Of a stretch of DNA of 60,804 nucleotides, positions 46,801-55,741 are shown one piece after another (position 1 is the stretch's first letter; every line of letters begins with the position of its first letter). Location: assembly GCA_937858155.1 (NCBI GenBank), contig CALLYM010000101.1, positions 1-60,804 on the forward strand, in the 5' to 3' direction. The notes under the pieces were generated by a model, which had not been told where the DNA came from, made no database searches, and saw nothing but the letters and a program-made list of their open reading frames with translations. The stretch comes from an uncultured Phycisphaerales bacterium (lineage in GTDB: Bacteria > Planctomycetota > Phycisphaerae > Phycisphaerales > UBA1924). The position numbers and the translations under genes are program-made.

Positions 46801-47376
46801 ATGCAGCGCGACGACCACACACTCCTGCTTGCGATGCACCGCGGCGATCAGACCGCCGCCGTCGCGTTGTGGGGGCGCCACGCGTCGTCGCTGCGTGCGT
46901 ACGCGAGGGCCATCCTGCCATCGGCCGATGCCGACGACGCGGTGCAGGATGCCCTGCTGCGGGCCCTCCGCTGCGATCACGCCACCCTGGCGAATGTGCG
47001 AGATGTGCCAGCGTGGCTCGCGACTCTGGTGCGTCGCTCGTCGCTCAACCGCGTGCGTGAGGCACGCCGGCGCTTCGTGAGGGAGCGTGCGTCCGCGGGG
47101 GGCGGAGGCGATGGAGCCTCCGATGTGGAAGCTGTTGGCCGCGCTGTGGCCTGCCTGCCACGCCGCCTGAGAGAGGTCGTCGTCCTCCGTCATGTGTGCG
47201 GCCTGACATTTGCGCAGTGCGCTGTCGCGCTCTCCGTGAACCAAAATACCGTGGCAAGCAGGTACAGGGAAGCGACGGAGTGCCTGAGGTTGTCGCTGAA
47301 ACAACCGGTGGTTCCACAGCGAGCGACGCAAGCCGAGCGCATGCCGTCAGAACGAACGGAGGTGGTGCATGGATAA
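46801..47376 (+). CDS. ECF sigma factor
   Basis: A 191-residue RpoE-type sigma factor. Region 2: SADADDAVQDALLRALR and RDVPAWLATLVRRSSLNRVR; region 4: CLPRRLREVVVLRHVCGLTF, AQCAVALSVNQNTVASRYRE. ATG at 46801; the frame is open further upstream inside the previous gene but is not coding-like there. The 3' end overlaps the next gene by eight bases, the arrangement of ECF sigma and anti-sigma pairs. It is clearly different from the ECF at 38206. Confidence 0.88.
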   Translation: MQRDDHTLLLAMHRGDQTAAVALWGRHASSLRAYARAILPSADADDAVQDALLRALRCDHATLANVRDVPAWLATLVRRSSLNRVREARRRFVRERASAGGGGDGASDVEAVGRAVACLPRRLREVVVLRHVCGLTFAQCAVALSVNQNTVASRYREATECLRLSLKQPVVPQRATQAERMPSERTEVVHG

Positions 47377-47812
47377 CGATACCCGCCACACAACCCATTC
47401 CCTGGAGCAAGGACTGGACGCTTGGGGTCAATCGGTTGCTCAAGCCCCTCCGCCGCCGCTACCCCACGCCCTCCAGCATGCCGTGCGAGGGCAGGCATCT
47501 CAGCACAAAGGCCGTGCAGTGACCATCGCGCTGTGGACAGGCTCCCTTGCGGCCGCCGCCATACTGACCGTCATGCTGATGCGTCCGCAGCCCGCGCCGC
47601 AAGTGGCGCCACCCATTGTGCAATCGCCCGCGGCCTCCACGCCCCGCGCGGCGCAGCCCACAATGGTGCTGCTGACGCGCGCCAATCGTTCGTTCGATGT
47701 CGCTCACTTGCGGCTCATCGACACACCCAATGCGCACACGACCACGCAATCCGACACCGTCTACACCCCGCGGGACGCTCATGCGGCCCTGCAGCACCCG
47801 GAAGCGTTGTGA
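47369..47812 (+). CDS. Small single-pass membrane protein, candidate anti-sigma factor
   Basis: A 147-residue protein overlapping the ECF sigma gene by eight bases. The N-terminal ~48 residues are cytoplasmic and polar (MDNDTRHTTHSLEQGLDAWG). One TM helix spans about 50-70 (AVTIALWTGSLAAAAILTVML), and the outer part is Pro/Ala/Thr-rich. It has no zinc-binding HxxxCxxC of ZAS anti-sigma factors, and the cytoplasmic part is short. The role rests on position only. It converges on the next gene with a three-base gap. Confidence 0.7.
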   Translation: MDNDTRHTTHSLEQGLDAWGQSVAQAPPPPLPHALQHAVRGQASQHKGRAVTIALWTGSLAAAAILTVMLMRPQPAPQVAPPIVQSPAASTPRAAQPTMVLLTRANRSFDVAHLRLIDTPNAHTTTQSDTVYTPRDAHAALQHPEAL

Positions 47813-47815
47813 GCA

Positions 47816-48634
47816 CTACCGCCGCCGGCGGGGAACCACAAGCACTGCCCCGGCCAGACCCAGCACCGCCGTACCTGGACTGGGCACCACCCCCTCGCTC
47901 ACGGCGTAGACGCCGTAGCCATTGAACGACTCGACGATCTGGGCGCCCGCGAGTCCACCGGTGGTCAGGATCGATGTCCCGCCGTTCTGCGACCTCAGGA
48001 ACGTGCCCGTGATGCCGCTGAAGATTGGGTGTGTGCCCGCGACGGTGTGCCCGTAGATGCCGTTGCCCCCGCCTAGGCCGCCGCCCAGCTGCTCGCTGAA
48101 CTTGAGGCCCACACTCTCAAGGAACGGGTTGAGGGTGGCCACTTCCACGTCCGTCCGTGGGCCCATGCCGGCCCACACGTACACACCGCCACCCTGCTGC
48201 ACGTACTGCGTCAGGTCCGCAGGGTTCTGGAACGCGTAGGAGTGGTCAAAGTCCAGCGACGTGAACACCGCGTTGTACTGGGCAAGTTGAGTGAAGGTCT
48301 GGTCGTGCGCGCTGGTCACGGTCACGCTGTACCCAGCGTCCGCAAGGGCCTGCGAAACCACGGGCGAAATATCGTGGCGGGCGTCCAGCGTGCTCGACTG
48401 CACCAGCAGGATGCTCTTGCCGGAGGGGCCCTCGCCCATCTGCTGAGCGGTCAGCCACGAGGCGATGTTCAGCGCGAGCCGAGACTCTGTTGCGCCCGCC
48501 TTGGTTGACGAGAGCGTGTTGGCGTCGTGACCAACGACGACGCGACCGCTGATCGTGGTAGCGCCCGCGAAGGACGCCGCCGCGGCGATCACCAATGTCG
48601 CCACCGCGCAGGAGCGAACAAAATGCGCACCCAT
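47816..48634 (-). CDS. Secreted protein with PEP-CTERM-like RRRR tail
   Basis: A 272-residue exported protein. ATG at 48634 begins a signal peptide (MGAHFVRSCAVATLVIAAAASFAGA). The C-terminus is PSPGTAVLGLAGAVLVVPRRRR, the same tag type as the genes ending at 18055 and 55742. The mature part has a Rossmann-like alternation (SILLVQSSTLDARHDISPV, SYSVTVTSAHDQTF, VYVWAGMGPRTDVEVATLN) with Gly-rich loops and looks like a glutamine-amidotransferase-like or BldD-like fold, though I cannot assign a family. Function unknown; it is probably anchored or sorted at the cell surface. Confidence 0.8.
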   Translation of the reverse strand: MGAHFVRSCAVATLVIAAAASFAGATTISGRVVVGHDANTLSSTKAGATESRLALNIASWLTAQQMGEGPSGKSILLVQSSTLDARHDISPVVSQALADAGYSVTVTSAHDQTFTQLAQYNAVFTSLDFDHSYAFQNPADLTQYVQQGGGVYVWAGMGPRTDVEVATLNPFLESVGLKFSEQLGGGLGGGNGIYGHTVAGTHPIFSGITGTFLRSQNGGTSILTTGGLAGAQIVESFNGYGVYAVSEGVVPSPGTAVLGLAGAVLVVPRRRR

Positions 48635-48873
48635 GGCCCAGTCTCCGGATGTCAGCCACGCACCGGAGAACATGCACCAGGAAAGCGCTGCGGCAAGGAA
48701 AGTCGCTGGAAAATCACGACAAACACGCCTGCGTGGCCGCGCGGTACGCGCCGCAGTGCACGATAACCCCGCGCGGCACCCCGCGCCGGGGGGAAGGCCC
48801 GACGAGCATCAAGAGCCTCGCCCTCAGAAGGGACTCGAAAGCTGAATCAACGGTGGCGCAGCGTGAGCGGGGC

Positions 48874-49524
48874 CTACTCGTACTTCTTCCCGCGAACCTT
48901 TACCCACCCGCCGCTGAACTTGCCGTACTGCGGCTTGTGCGTGAAGTGAACCTTCCCGCCCTGCTCCGTCCAGACATATTCGCCGCGCACCTCGATGGTG
49001 TCTCCGGCCTGCAGCGGCACACGATCCGACAGGTCGATGTTGTGCGCGACCATGACGGAGTGCCCGTCCGGCGTGTCTGCGAGGAACCGCTGGTGGCGGG
49101 GCGGGTCGTCGTCGTCCGAGAGCAGCTTCTTGACCTTGAGACTCCCCTCCACCCACACACCGTCCCGCTTCTTCGAATAAAGGTCGTCGATGTCGTTCGT
49201 GCTCGCCGGCGGCTTGGACGCACGCTCCGCCGCGGTCAGTGAAGAGTCGGACTCATTCGCGTCCTCGTCCGTGGTTGACGTTGTCGCCGTAGAGGGGTTC
49301 TTCGCGGGCTCAACATTGTTCGATGAAGGTTGGCGTGTGGGAGCATTGTTTGCAGGAGCGGATGCGACCGGACCTGTGGCGGTCCCGCTCGGGCCCGCGT
49401 TGCTCTTGATCCATCCCTTCTGCTGGGCGATCCACAGCAGGCCCGCGCTAATGACAAGGAGTGCGGTGACCCACAAGGGCCTCTTGCCGCGCATGAGGTT
49501 CTGGGTGGGGACGGGGTTTGCCAT
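48874..49524 (-). CDS. Membrane-anchored DUF3465-like protein
   Basis: A 216-residue protein: an N-terminal TM helix (about residues 15-33, LWVTALLVISAGLLWIAQ), an Asn/Thr/Ser/Pro/Asp-rich linker (36-118), and a C-terminal domain of about 90 residues with RHQRFLADTPDGHSVMVAHN, IDLSDRVPLQAGDTIEVRGE and YVWTEQGGKVHFTHKPQYG. The domain matches the DUF3465 pattern (an OB-like fold of unknown function with a conserved HQRF, AHNIDL and HFTH). ATG at 49524 has GAGGAA upstream. It lies downstream of aguA (68 bases) on the same strand and could be its operon partner. Confidence 0.8.
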   Translation of the reverse strand: MANPVPTQNLMRGKRPLWVTALLVISAGLLWIAQQKGWIKSNAGPSGTATGPVASAPANNAPTRQPSSNNVEPAKNPSTATTSTTDEDANESDSSLTAAERASKPPASTNDIDDLYSKKRDGVWVEGSLKVKKLLSDDDDPPRHQRFLADTPDGHSVMVAHNIDLSDRVPLQAGDTIEVRGEYVWTEQGGKVHFTHKPQYGKFSGGWVKVRGKKYE

Positions 49525-49592
49525 GGCATGTTCCTCGCGTGTTCTTCACTGACACCGATTGTCCTGCGGTGTTCCCGCTGCCTTGAATCTTG

Positions 49593-50702
49593 TCAATAGG
49601 CGACCGGCTTCTCCGCCGCCCTGCGGAGTTTCTCACGCAGGCCCGGCGCGTCGGGCACCTGCTGGGAAAGGCAGTGCACCGACCCCAGCCCCCAGATCAG
49701 CTGCCGGGAATCCACCGGCACAACCTCAAGGTGCGGGAGCGCCCGTTCCAGCGTCCGCTTGCACTCACGCCACCGGGCATCGTTCCCAAACTGGGGCACC
49801 AGCACCGCCCCGTTCACAAACAAGAAGTTCATGAAGGTTGCTGGGCAGCGCTGACCCTCATACTCCACCCGTGCCGGCATCGGTATCGTCACCACCCGGA
49901 ACGGCGAACCATCCTGATCGCGGGCGTTGAGCAGCTTCGCGAGTGCACGCATCGTCTCGCGGTGGTTCCTGTCCCGCTTGTTCTCTTCCACGCCTATGAC
50001 GACGGTAATGGGGGAAAGGAACCTCGCGAGGTCATCGATGTGCCCGTCCGTGTCGTCACCCTCGATACCTTCCGAGAGCCACATGATGTGCTCCTGCCCG
50101 TAGTAATCCAGCAGGGCACGCTCGATCTTCGCGCGGGATACTCCCGGGTTCCTGTTTCTGTTCAGGAGGCACTGCGACGTGGTCAGGATGGTCCCCGCGC
50201 CATTGAACTCAACGCTCCCGCCCTCCATGACCACCGGCGCGTTGAACACACGCAGCCCCGCACGTTTCGCGATCCGCGTCGGCACTGCGTCGTCGTCGTC
50301 CCACGGCGGATACTTGCCGCCCCACGCGTTGAACTTCCAGTCGACGACCGACGCCTGTTTCCCTTTCAACACAAAGGCCGGCCCGTGATCCCGGCACCAG
50401 CACTCGTTCGTCTTGACATAATGGAAGTACACGCGGCGTGAAGGCCCCCGCAGCAGCCTCTTTGGCACTCCATGTGTGCTGAGCAACGCGAGCACAATGC
50501 GCTGCCAGTTTTCATTCATTACGTTGATATGCACGTCCTGGCGGAGCGCGACCTCCCGGATGATCCCCCCGAGATCGCGCGCAATCATGTGGTAGCGGCC
50601 CGGGAACGAGATCCCTTCGGGGCGTGGCCACGAGAACCATGTTGCGCACTGCGGCGCGAATTCGGCGGGGAAGGTGTAGCCGAGCGAGCGGGGCGTTGCC
50701 AC
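49593..50702 (-). CDS. aguA: Agmatine deiminase AguA
   Basis: Converts agmatine to N-carbamoylputrescine plus ammonia. 369 residues from GTG at 50702, with homology beginning at once (GYTFPAEFAPQCATWFSWPR). The catalytic Cys344 is in GLGSVHCLSQQ near the C-terminus. GDDTDGHIDDLARF holds the acid/His pair, and VVMEGGSVEFNGAGTILTTS and CWCRDHGPAFVL are family motifs. The stop of aguB is at 50704-50706, so the two genes are one base apart and GGGGG upstream of the GTG lies in the aguB end. Frame upstream of the GTG is open but is read from the aguB strand shadow. Together with AguB it makes putrescine. Confidence 0.93.
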   Translation of the reverse strand: MATPRSLGYTFPAEFAPQCATWFSWPRPEGISFPGRYHMIARDLGGIIREVALRQDVHINVMNENWQRIVLALLSTHGVPKRLLRGPSRRVYFHYVKTNECWCRDHGPAFVLKGKQASVVDWKFNAWGGKYPPWDDDDAVPTRIAKRAGLRVFNAPVVMEGGSVEFNGAGTILTTSQCLLNRNRNPGVSRAKIERALLDYYGQEHIMWLSEGIEGDDTDGHIDDLARFLSPITVVIGVEENKRDRNHRETMRALAKLLNARDQDGSPFRVVTIPMPARVEYEGQRCPATFMNFLFVNGAVLVPQFGNDARWRECKRTLERALPHLEVVPVDSRQLIWGLGSVHCLSQQVPDAPGLREKLRRAAEKPVAY

Positions 50703-50703
50703 A

Positions 50704-51648
50704 TCACACCCCCGCCCCAAAACGCCTGGTGATCCCGCCGTACGCGTCAACGCGTCGATCCCGCAGGAACGGCCAGTGCGTCCGAGCAAATTCCACCTTG
50801 TCCATGTCGCAGCCGACCACAACCACCTCTTCCTTGCCCACGCTCGCGCGGTGCACAACCTGCCCGTTCGGAGACGCCACGAAACTCTGCCCCCAGAACT
50901 CAATCCCGTCCTTGCTCACCGGCTTGCCATCACTCCCCAGGATGTGCTCCCGGCCGATGCGGTTGGGCGCGCACACATAGCAGCCGTTGGCGATCGCGTG
51001 CGCCCGCATAGCTGTCTCCCAGCTCTCATGCTGCGCGACGCCGTACTCCTTCTTTTCCTTGGGGTGCCAGCCGATGGCCGTGGGGTAGAACAGGATCTCC
51101 GCGCCTTGCATCGCGGTGAGGCGGGCGCCCTCGGGGAACCACTGGTCCCAGCAGATGAGCACGCCAATCGTCGCGAACCTGGTCTTCCACGCCTTGAACC
51201 CGCCGTCCTGCCCGGCGTCCCCCGGCGTGAAGTAGAACTTCTCGTAGTAGAGCGGGTCGTCCGGGATGTGCATCTTGCGGTACGTGCCCAGGAGTGATCC
51301 GTCAGCGTCGATGATCGCGGCGGTGTTGTGGTACAGCCCCGCCGCGCGACGCTCAAAGAGCGCGGCAACGATCACAATCCCCAACTTCCTCGCCAGTTTG
51401 CAGCACGCGTCCGTCGTGGGGCCGGGGATTGACTCAGCGAGGCTGAAGAACCGGTGGTCCTCGCACTGGCAGAAGTACTGGCTCGTGAACATCTCCTGCG
51501 TGCAGACCACCTTCGCGCCCGCCTTCGCGGCCTGCTCGATGAGCGCAAGCTGCTTCCGAACGTTCTCGCGCTGGTCTTCCACGCACGACATCTGAGTGAT
51601 GCCCACAGGCACGATGGAACCGCCCGACTTTGTCCTCCCAACGGCCAT
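50704..51648 (-). CDS. aguB: N-carbamoylputrescine amidase AguB
   Basis: Nitrilase-superfamily enzyme that releases putrescine from N-carbamoylputrescine. 314 residues. Triad E52 (VVCTQEMFTSQYFCQ), K125 (TYRKMHIPDDP) and C166 (IGVLICWDQWFPEGAR). The stretches YEKFYFTPGD and WHPKEKKEYG fit AguB. ATG at 51648 is chosen because GGAGGA lies six bases before it; an upstream in-frame TTG adds two residues. It is directly upstream of aguA, so both steps of the agmatine route are co-transcribed; an arginine decarboxylase is not in the window. Confidence 0.93.
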   Translation of the reverse strand: MAVGRTKSGGSIVPVGITQMSCVEDQRENVRKQLALIEQAAKAGAKVVCTQEMFTSQYFCQCEDHRFFSLAESIPGPTTDACCKLARKLGIVIVAALFERRAAGLYHNTAAIIDADGSLLGTYRKMHIPDDPLYYEKFYFTPGDAGQDGGFKAWKTRFATIGVLICWDQWFPEGARLTAMQGAEILFYPTAIGWHPKEKKEYGVAQHESWETAMRAHAIANGCYVCAPNRIGREHILGSDGKPVSKDGIEFWGQSFVASPNGQVVHRASVGKEEVVVVGCDMDKVEFARTHWPFLRDRRVDAYGGITRRFGAGV

Positions 51649-51764
51649 GCACAATCCTCCAAAGCCCCGCGCAATCGCGCGGAGGGGTTACAGCGTAGCG
51701 CTCCATGCGACTTCTACCGATCACCGACCTGCCTGATCCTCGCGCGGTCTTACTACCCTTCCCC

Positions 51765-52685
51765 GTGCCGGAACTCCCGGACATAACCGTGTTCGCCGAG
51801 GCTCTGCGACGTCGTGTGACCGGCCAGATTTTGGAACGCGTCCGGATTTTTAGCCCCGCGTTGCTCCGCACCTTTGACCCCGCCATCGACGACGCAGAAG
51901 GCAAACAAGTCACGGGCGTCTCACGCCTGGGCAAGCGCATCGTGCTCCGCCTGAACAACCAGACCGCGCTCGTCATCCACCTGATGATCGCCGGGAGGTT
52001 CCGCTGGAGCGACCAGCAGGCGACCGCCTCAAAGAAAGGTAAAATCAATCTTGCGCAGTTCGTCTTTGGCAACGGCACGCTCACGCTGACGGAGGCAAGC
52101 CAGCTCAAGCGTGCCTCCTTGCACTGTGTGCGAGCCGCCGACCTGGATCTGCACGACCCCAAGGGCCTGGACGTGCTCTCCTGCACGCCCCCAGCCTTCG
52201 CGCAAACTCTTCAGGGCTCAGGCCGCACCCTCAAACGCGCTCTCACGGACCCCCGCCTCATCGATGGCATCGGCAACGCGTATTCCGATGAGATCCTGCA
52301 CGCCGCCCGCCTGTCACCCACGCAACGCGCCACCAACCTCGGCGACGATGAGCTACTTCGCCTCCACGCAGCGGCGAAGTCCACCCTGGAACACTGGACC
52401 AAGACACTCCTCCTGGAGTTCGGCCTGAACGATCCTGGCTCTCTCGGCCGGTTCCCGGGCCCGGGCGACATCACCGCCTTCCGCCCGGACTTCGCCGTCC
52501 ATGGCAAGTTCCGCAAGCCTTGCCCGGTCTGCGGCACGCCCGTGCAACGCATCGTGTATGCGGAGAACGAGTGCAACTACTGTCCGAAGTGCCAGACCGG
52601 TGGCAAGGTCCTGGCTGACCGCTCGCTTTCGCGTCTGCTCAAGGACGACTGGCCCCGCACAATGGAGGAGCTCGAAGCGTTGTAG
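51765..52685 (+). CDS. mutM: Formamidopyrimidine-DNA glycosylase-like protein (Fpg/Nei family)
   Basis: Base-excision repair enzyme for oxidised purines. 306 residues. GTG at 51765 is chosen because it is followed at once by PELPDITVF; after Met removal, Pro1 and Glu2 are the catalytic residues of the family. Lys57 (LGKRIVLRL) is at the canonical position, and the zinc finger CPVC-x16-CPKC is near the C-terminus. The helix-two-turn-helix is DPRLIDGIGNAYSDEILHAA. An upstream ATG at 51705 would place a 20-residue extension before Pro1, which is incompatible with catalysis. The gene converges on the TolB-like gene. Confidence 0.9.
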   Translation: MPELPDITVFAEALRRRVTGQILERVRIFSPALLRTFDPAIDDAEGKQVTGVSRLGKRIVLRLNNQTALVIHLMIAGRFRWSDQQATASKKGKINLAQFVFGNGTLTLTEASQLKRASLHCVRAADLDLHDPKGLDVLSCTPPAFAQTLQGSGRTLKRALTDPRLIDGIGNAYSDEILHAARLSPTQRATNLGDDELLRLHAAAKSTLEHWTKTLLLEFGLNDPGSLGRFPGPGDITAFRPDFAVHGKFRKPCPVCGTPVQRIVYAENECNYCPKCQTGGKVLADRSLSRLLKDDWPRTMEELEAL

Positions 52686-52714
52686 CAGCAGTCCGCCCTG
52701 CACGCTCCGTCAGC

Positions 52715-55690
52715 TCACCGCTTGAGTGTGAACAACCTCGCCTTCTTGCCGTCCACGCCCATGACCCAGATTCCCGGCCGCTCGTCGCCATCAGTCCACG
52801 TGCGGTAGCCCCGGAACACAAACAGCGAGCCGTCTGCGCTGAGGTCCATCTCCTCTCCCGCCACAACACAGCCGGGCACATCAGTGCTTTCCTTGTTGCT
52901 CACATCCTCATCCACAAAGGTGGCCAAGCCCCGTTCTGATCCGGGCTCGGCCGCCATCCACGCCACGTACTGAAACTTGCCCTTGACGAGCCGCATGGCC
53001 ATCGGCCACGTCGCTTGGTCTTCGTCATGCCGGTGAAGCACTGGCGTCAGACCCTTGTCCGTGATGCTTGTCATCATCCAACCCTTGGCACCCTGGACGA
53101 GCGCGCCCTGGGCGTCCACCGGCCTGCTGCGCGCCACGATGAACCGCGCCTTCCCAGGCCACGCCACCGGACATCCGGGCTCAAAATCGCTGCCGAGCAG
53201 TACCTCCTCGTTCTGTCCAGAAGGGCCGGCACTGATCAGCTCACGCGATCCGTCCGCCCGGACACGGACGAAGATCACACCCGTGTCGTCCCCTGAAAAC
53301 ACAGGTTCGACGTCGTCCACGTCGTTCGTTGTGACGCGCACGCGCCCACTCCCGTTGGCGTTGCACACGAACACCTCGCGGTCGTCCTCCATGTCCACGC
53401 TCGCCTCGAAAATAACCTGAGTGCCGGATGAGTTCCACCGCGGGCGACGGAGCCCCGTCATCACCGCTACTTCCGCCACGCCGGTGCCATCCAGGTCCGC
53501 CGTGACAAGCGCCGTGCGATGCGGAACGTCGGTGCTCCCCTCGTACTCCGACTCCACGACCGCAATCCGACGCCCGTCGGGGCTGAGGGTGGGCCACGAC
53601 AGCTCCACCCGTGTGGCGACGTCGCTCACCTGCTCCGCCGAAGTCGGCTCCTCGAGGGGGTCCTGCTGCCCCTCTTCCACCCACGCCGATGACTCCGACT
53701 CCAGCACCACGCCCGCCGATGCTGTGCCCGGCGTCAGCCGTGTGAACACGCCCGAGTTCCAGTCCACAACGAAAATCCCCTCCGCGGCGCCGGGCGCATC
53801 GGTATCGGCGGTGCCGACAAACACCAGGCGTGAGCCGTCCTGTGCGAGGTCGTATGAACGAAACGACCTGACCTTCCCCATCTCACCGGAGGCCGTCCCG
53901 AGCAGGCTGGACTCCTCAAAGTAAAGGTGTGTTACCCCTTCCGCCCGCATCTCCGTCAGGATGCGAGCGCCGTCCCTCGAAACACGGCAGCCAAGCAGGT
54001 CCGCAGGCGAGCCGTTCGAGTTCCGCCACGACTTGACGGGCCCGTTCACGCTCATCACAACGCCTAAGTGCCGGTTCCCCTCAAACACCTTGCCATTCTC
54101 ATCGATCGGCTTGCTGGAGAACATGGTGACTCCCACCGCCGCCGCGTACACCGGGTGTGTCGGGTCGTATTCCGTTCCCACAAGCGTCGTTTCCACGTTG
54201 TCCTTCAGGCGAACGATCGTGCCTTCCGCCGGCGTGCCCATGGGAGAGCGCCGGAAAATGAACTCCCCATCCGGGGATTCCTCGGGCTGGGTCTCGTCCG
54301 CGTCGGTCACAACCACTGCCTGCGCAATGCCGTTCCATGGATTGATGGAGTAAATATCGTGCTGTGTCCCATGCTCGCCCTTCACCGCGCGTGCAAAGAC
54401 GACCTGCGTGCCCGACACATACCGCGGCTCGGAATCCGTTTCACCCTCCGTCACCCGGTGCAGCCTCGACCCATCCGCACGCATCGTCCAGAGTTCGCTC
54501 GTGCCCGCGGCTTCACCCTCCGTCACTTCCCACGCGAAGACGATCTGTGACCCGTCCGGGCTGATCGTGACTCCCCCAAACCGCCTGGACTCTGCGTCCG
54601 CCGGCGCCGGGCCTCCCTGGTCCGCCTCGGCCCACATCCCGTCTGACTCGTCAAACGGCGCTGGGACCTCGTCGATGGAGACGCGGCCCAGTTCCAGCGG
54701 CAGCGCATTGCCCTTGAATGGCACGATGTACAAGTGATCCAACCGTTCCTGTCCGCCGCAAAAAACCGCCCCGGAACCATCCGGCAGAATACAGAACGCT
54801 CCGCGCACCGGAGGCGATTGGAACTCCCCGGTGCCCTCTCCAATCCCCATCACCTGCCACGCCTGACCGGTGATGAACCCGGAGACCCCTTCCACGATCA
54901 GCCGGGACGAGTCCCTGCTGAGCGAAAAGTTGATCAGGCTGATCGTGTTGGTGCCGGGCCACGCCATGGCCTGCACAAGCCCTGTGCCGTCCGGCTTCAC
55001 CGCGCACACCACCCGCCGAGTCTCCGCGGCGTTGAGCGTGCCATCCGCGTTGACAGACTTGGAATTGAATAGAAAGTACCCGCCCCGGTCCGCCCGCCGT
55101 GCCCGCCCCGGGTCCACTTCGCCGCGCACGATCTCCTTGTCGTTCTGTCCATCAAGCCCCACCGCGTGCAGTGTTCGCACGCCCCCCTCGCCCCACCGTG
55201 TGTAGACAAGGCTCATGCCATCATGCGTGAAGTCCGGGCCACTCAGGATCCCCGCGCTCCGCACCACGGTCTTCCCCCGCGAGCCATCCGCGTTGAGCAC
55301 CCGCACCCGGTACTCGCGGTCCCCTCCGCTCAAAGTGTCCACCCGCATCCGCACGTACGTCAGCAGCCGCCCGTCCGGGCTCCACGCCACGTCTGAGAGC
55401 TCCCCAAGGCAGCCCGGCACGCTCTCCACCACCGCCGCCGACTGCCCGTTGATATCGCACACAATCAGGTTCGTGCGCAGGCGTTCAGCGTCCAGCTCCG
55501 TGCCGTCAAGCACCTCCTCGATGGTCGCGATCCGCGTCCCATCCGGAGAGACCGCCACGTCGTTGTACAATCGCACCGGTTCCGCGGCGCGGGCGGAAAG
55601 AACGCCGATCACGACGCTCCCGCACACGGAAAATACCGCAGCCATTCGAGAAAATGCAGAGAGGCCAGCAACCGCAGAGAAAGTGGTCAT
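52715..55690 (-). CDS. Large secreted TolB-like / PD40 beta-propeller protein
   Basis: A 991-residue exported protein (signal about residues 14-36, ending SARAAEP). It has repeated PD40/TolB-type units over nearly the whole length, with VAWSPDGRLLTYVRM, VTISPDGSQIVFAWEVTEG, TLSPDGRRIAVVESEYEG and LSADGSLFVFRGYRTW as clear examples, giving perhaps two propellers. No catalytic domain is visible. TolB itself is about 430 residues; the exbB/exbD operon at 26 kb is far away and no tolA is seen, so this is more likely a stand-alone propeller for binding or scaffolding. Start at ATG 55690; it is 51 bases downstream of the RRRR-tailed gene and may be co-transcribed. Confidence 0.85.
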   Translation of the reverse strand: MTTFSAVAGLSAFSRMAAVFSVCGSVVIGVLSARAAEPVRLYNDVAVSPDGTRIATIEEVLDGTELDAERLRTNLIVCDINGQSAAVVESVPGCLGELSDVAWSPDGRLLTYVRMRVDTLSGGDREYRVRVLNADGSRGKTVVRSAGILSGPDFTHDGMSLVYTRWGEGGVRTLHAVGLDGQNDKEIVRGEVDPGRARRADRGGYFLFNSKSVNADGTLNAAETRRVVCAVKPDGTGLVQAMAWPGTNTISLINFSLSRDSSRLIVEGVSGFITGQAWQVMGIGEGTGEFQSPPVRGAFCILPDGSGAVFCGGQERLDHLYIVPFKGNALPLELGRVSIDEVPAPFDESDGMWAEADQGGPAPADAESRRFGGVTISPDGSQIVFAWEVTEGEAAGTSELWTMRADGSRLHRVTEGETDSEPRYVSGTQVVFARAVKGEHGTQHDIYSINPWNGIAQAVVVTDADETQPEESPDGEFIFRRSPMGTPAEGTIVRLKDNVETTLVGTEYDPTHPVYAAAVGVTMFSSKPIDENGKVFEGNRHLGVVMSVNGPVKSWRNSNGSPADLLGCRVSRDGARILTEMRAEGVTHLYFEESSLLGTASGEMGKVRSFRSYDLAQDGSRLVFVGTADTDAPGAAEGIFVVDWNSGVFTRLTPGTASAGVVLESESSAWVEEGQQDPLEEPTSAEQVSDVATRVELSWPTLSPDGRRIAVVESEYEGSTDVPHRTALVTADLDGTGVAEVAVMTGLRRPRWNSSGTQVIFEASVDMEDDREVFVCNANGSGRVRVTTNDVDDVEPVFSGDDTGVIFVRVRADGSRELISAGPSGQNEEVLLGSDFEPGCPVAWPGKARFIVARSRPVDAQGALVQGAKGWMMTSITDKGLTPVLHRHDEDQATWPMAMRLVKGKFQYVAWMAAEPGSERGLATFVDEDVSNKESTDVPGCVVAGEEMDLSADGSLFVFRGYRTWTDGDERPGIWVMGVDGKKARLFTLKR

Positions 55691-55741
55691 GCCCCATTAT
55701 GGGCATCCGGGCGATCGGGCGCAGGCCAGGAACTTCTGCCG

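Noticed and set aside
48760-48825. Inverted GC-rich repeat between the DUF3465-like and RRRR-tailed genes
   Set aside because: Imperfect stem (CCCCGCGCGG with GCGCCGGGG) and no T-run, so no support as a terminator.
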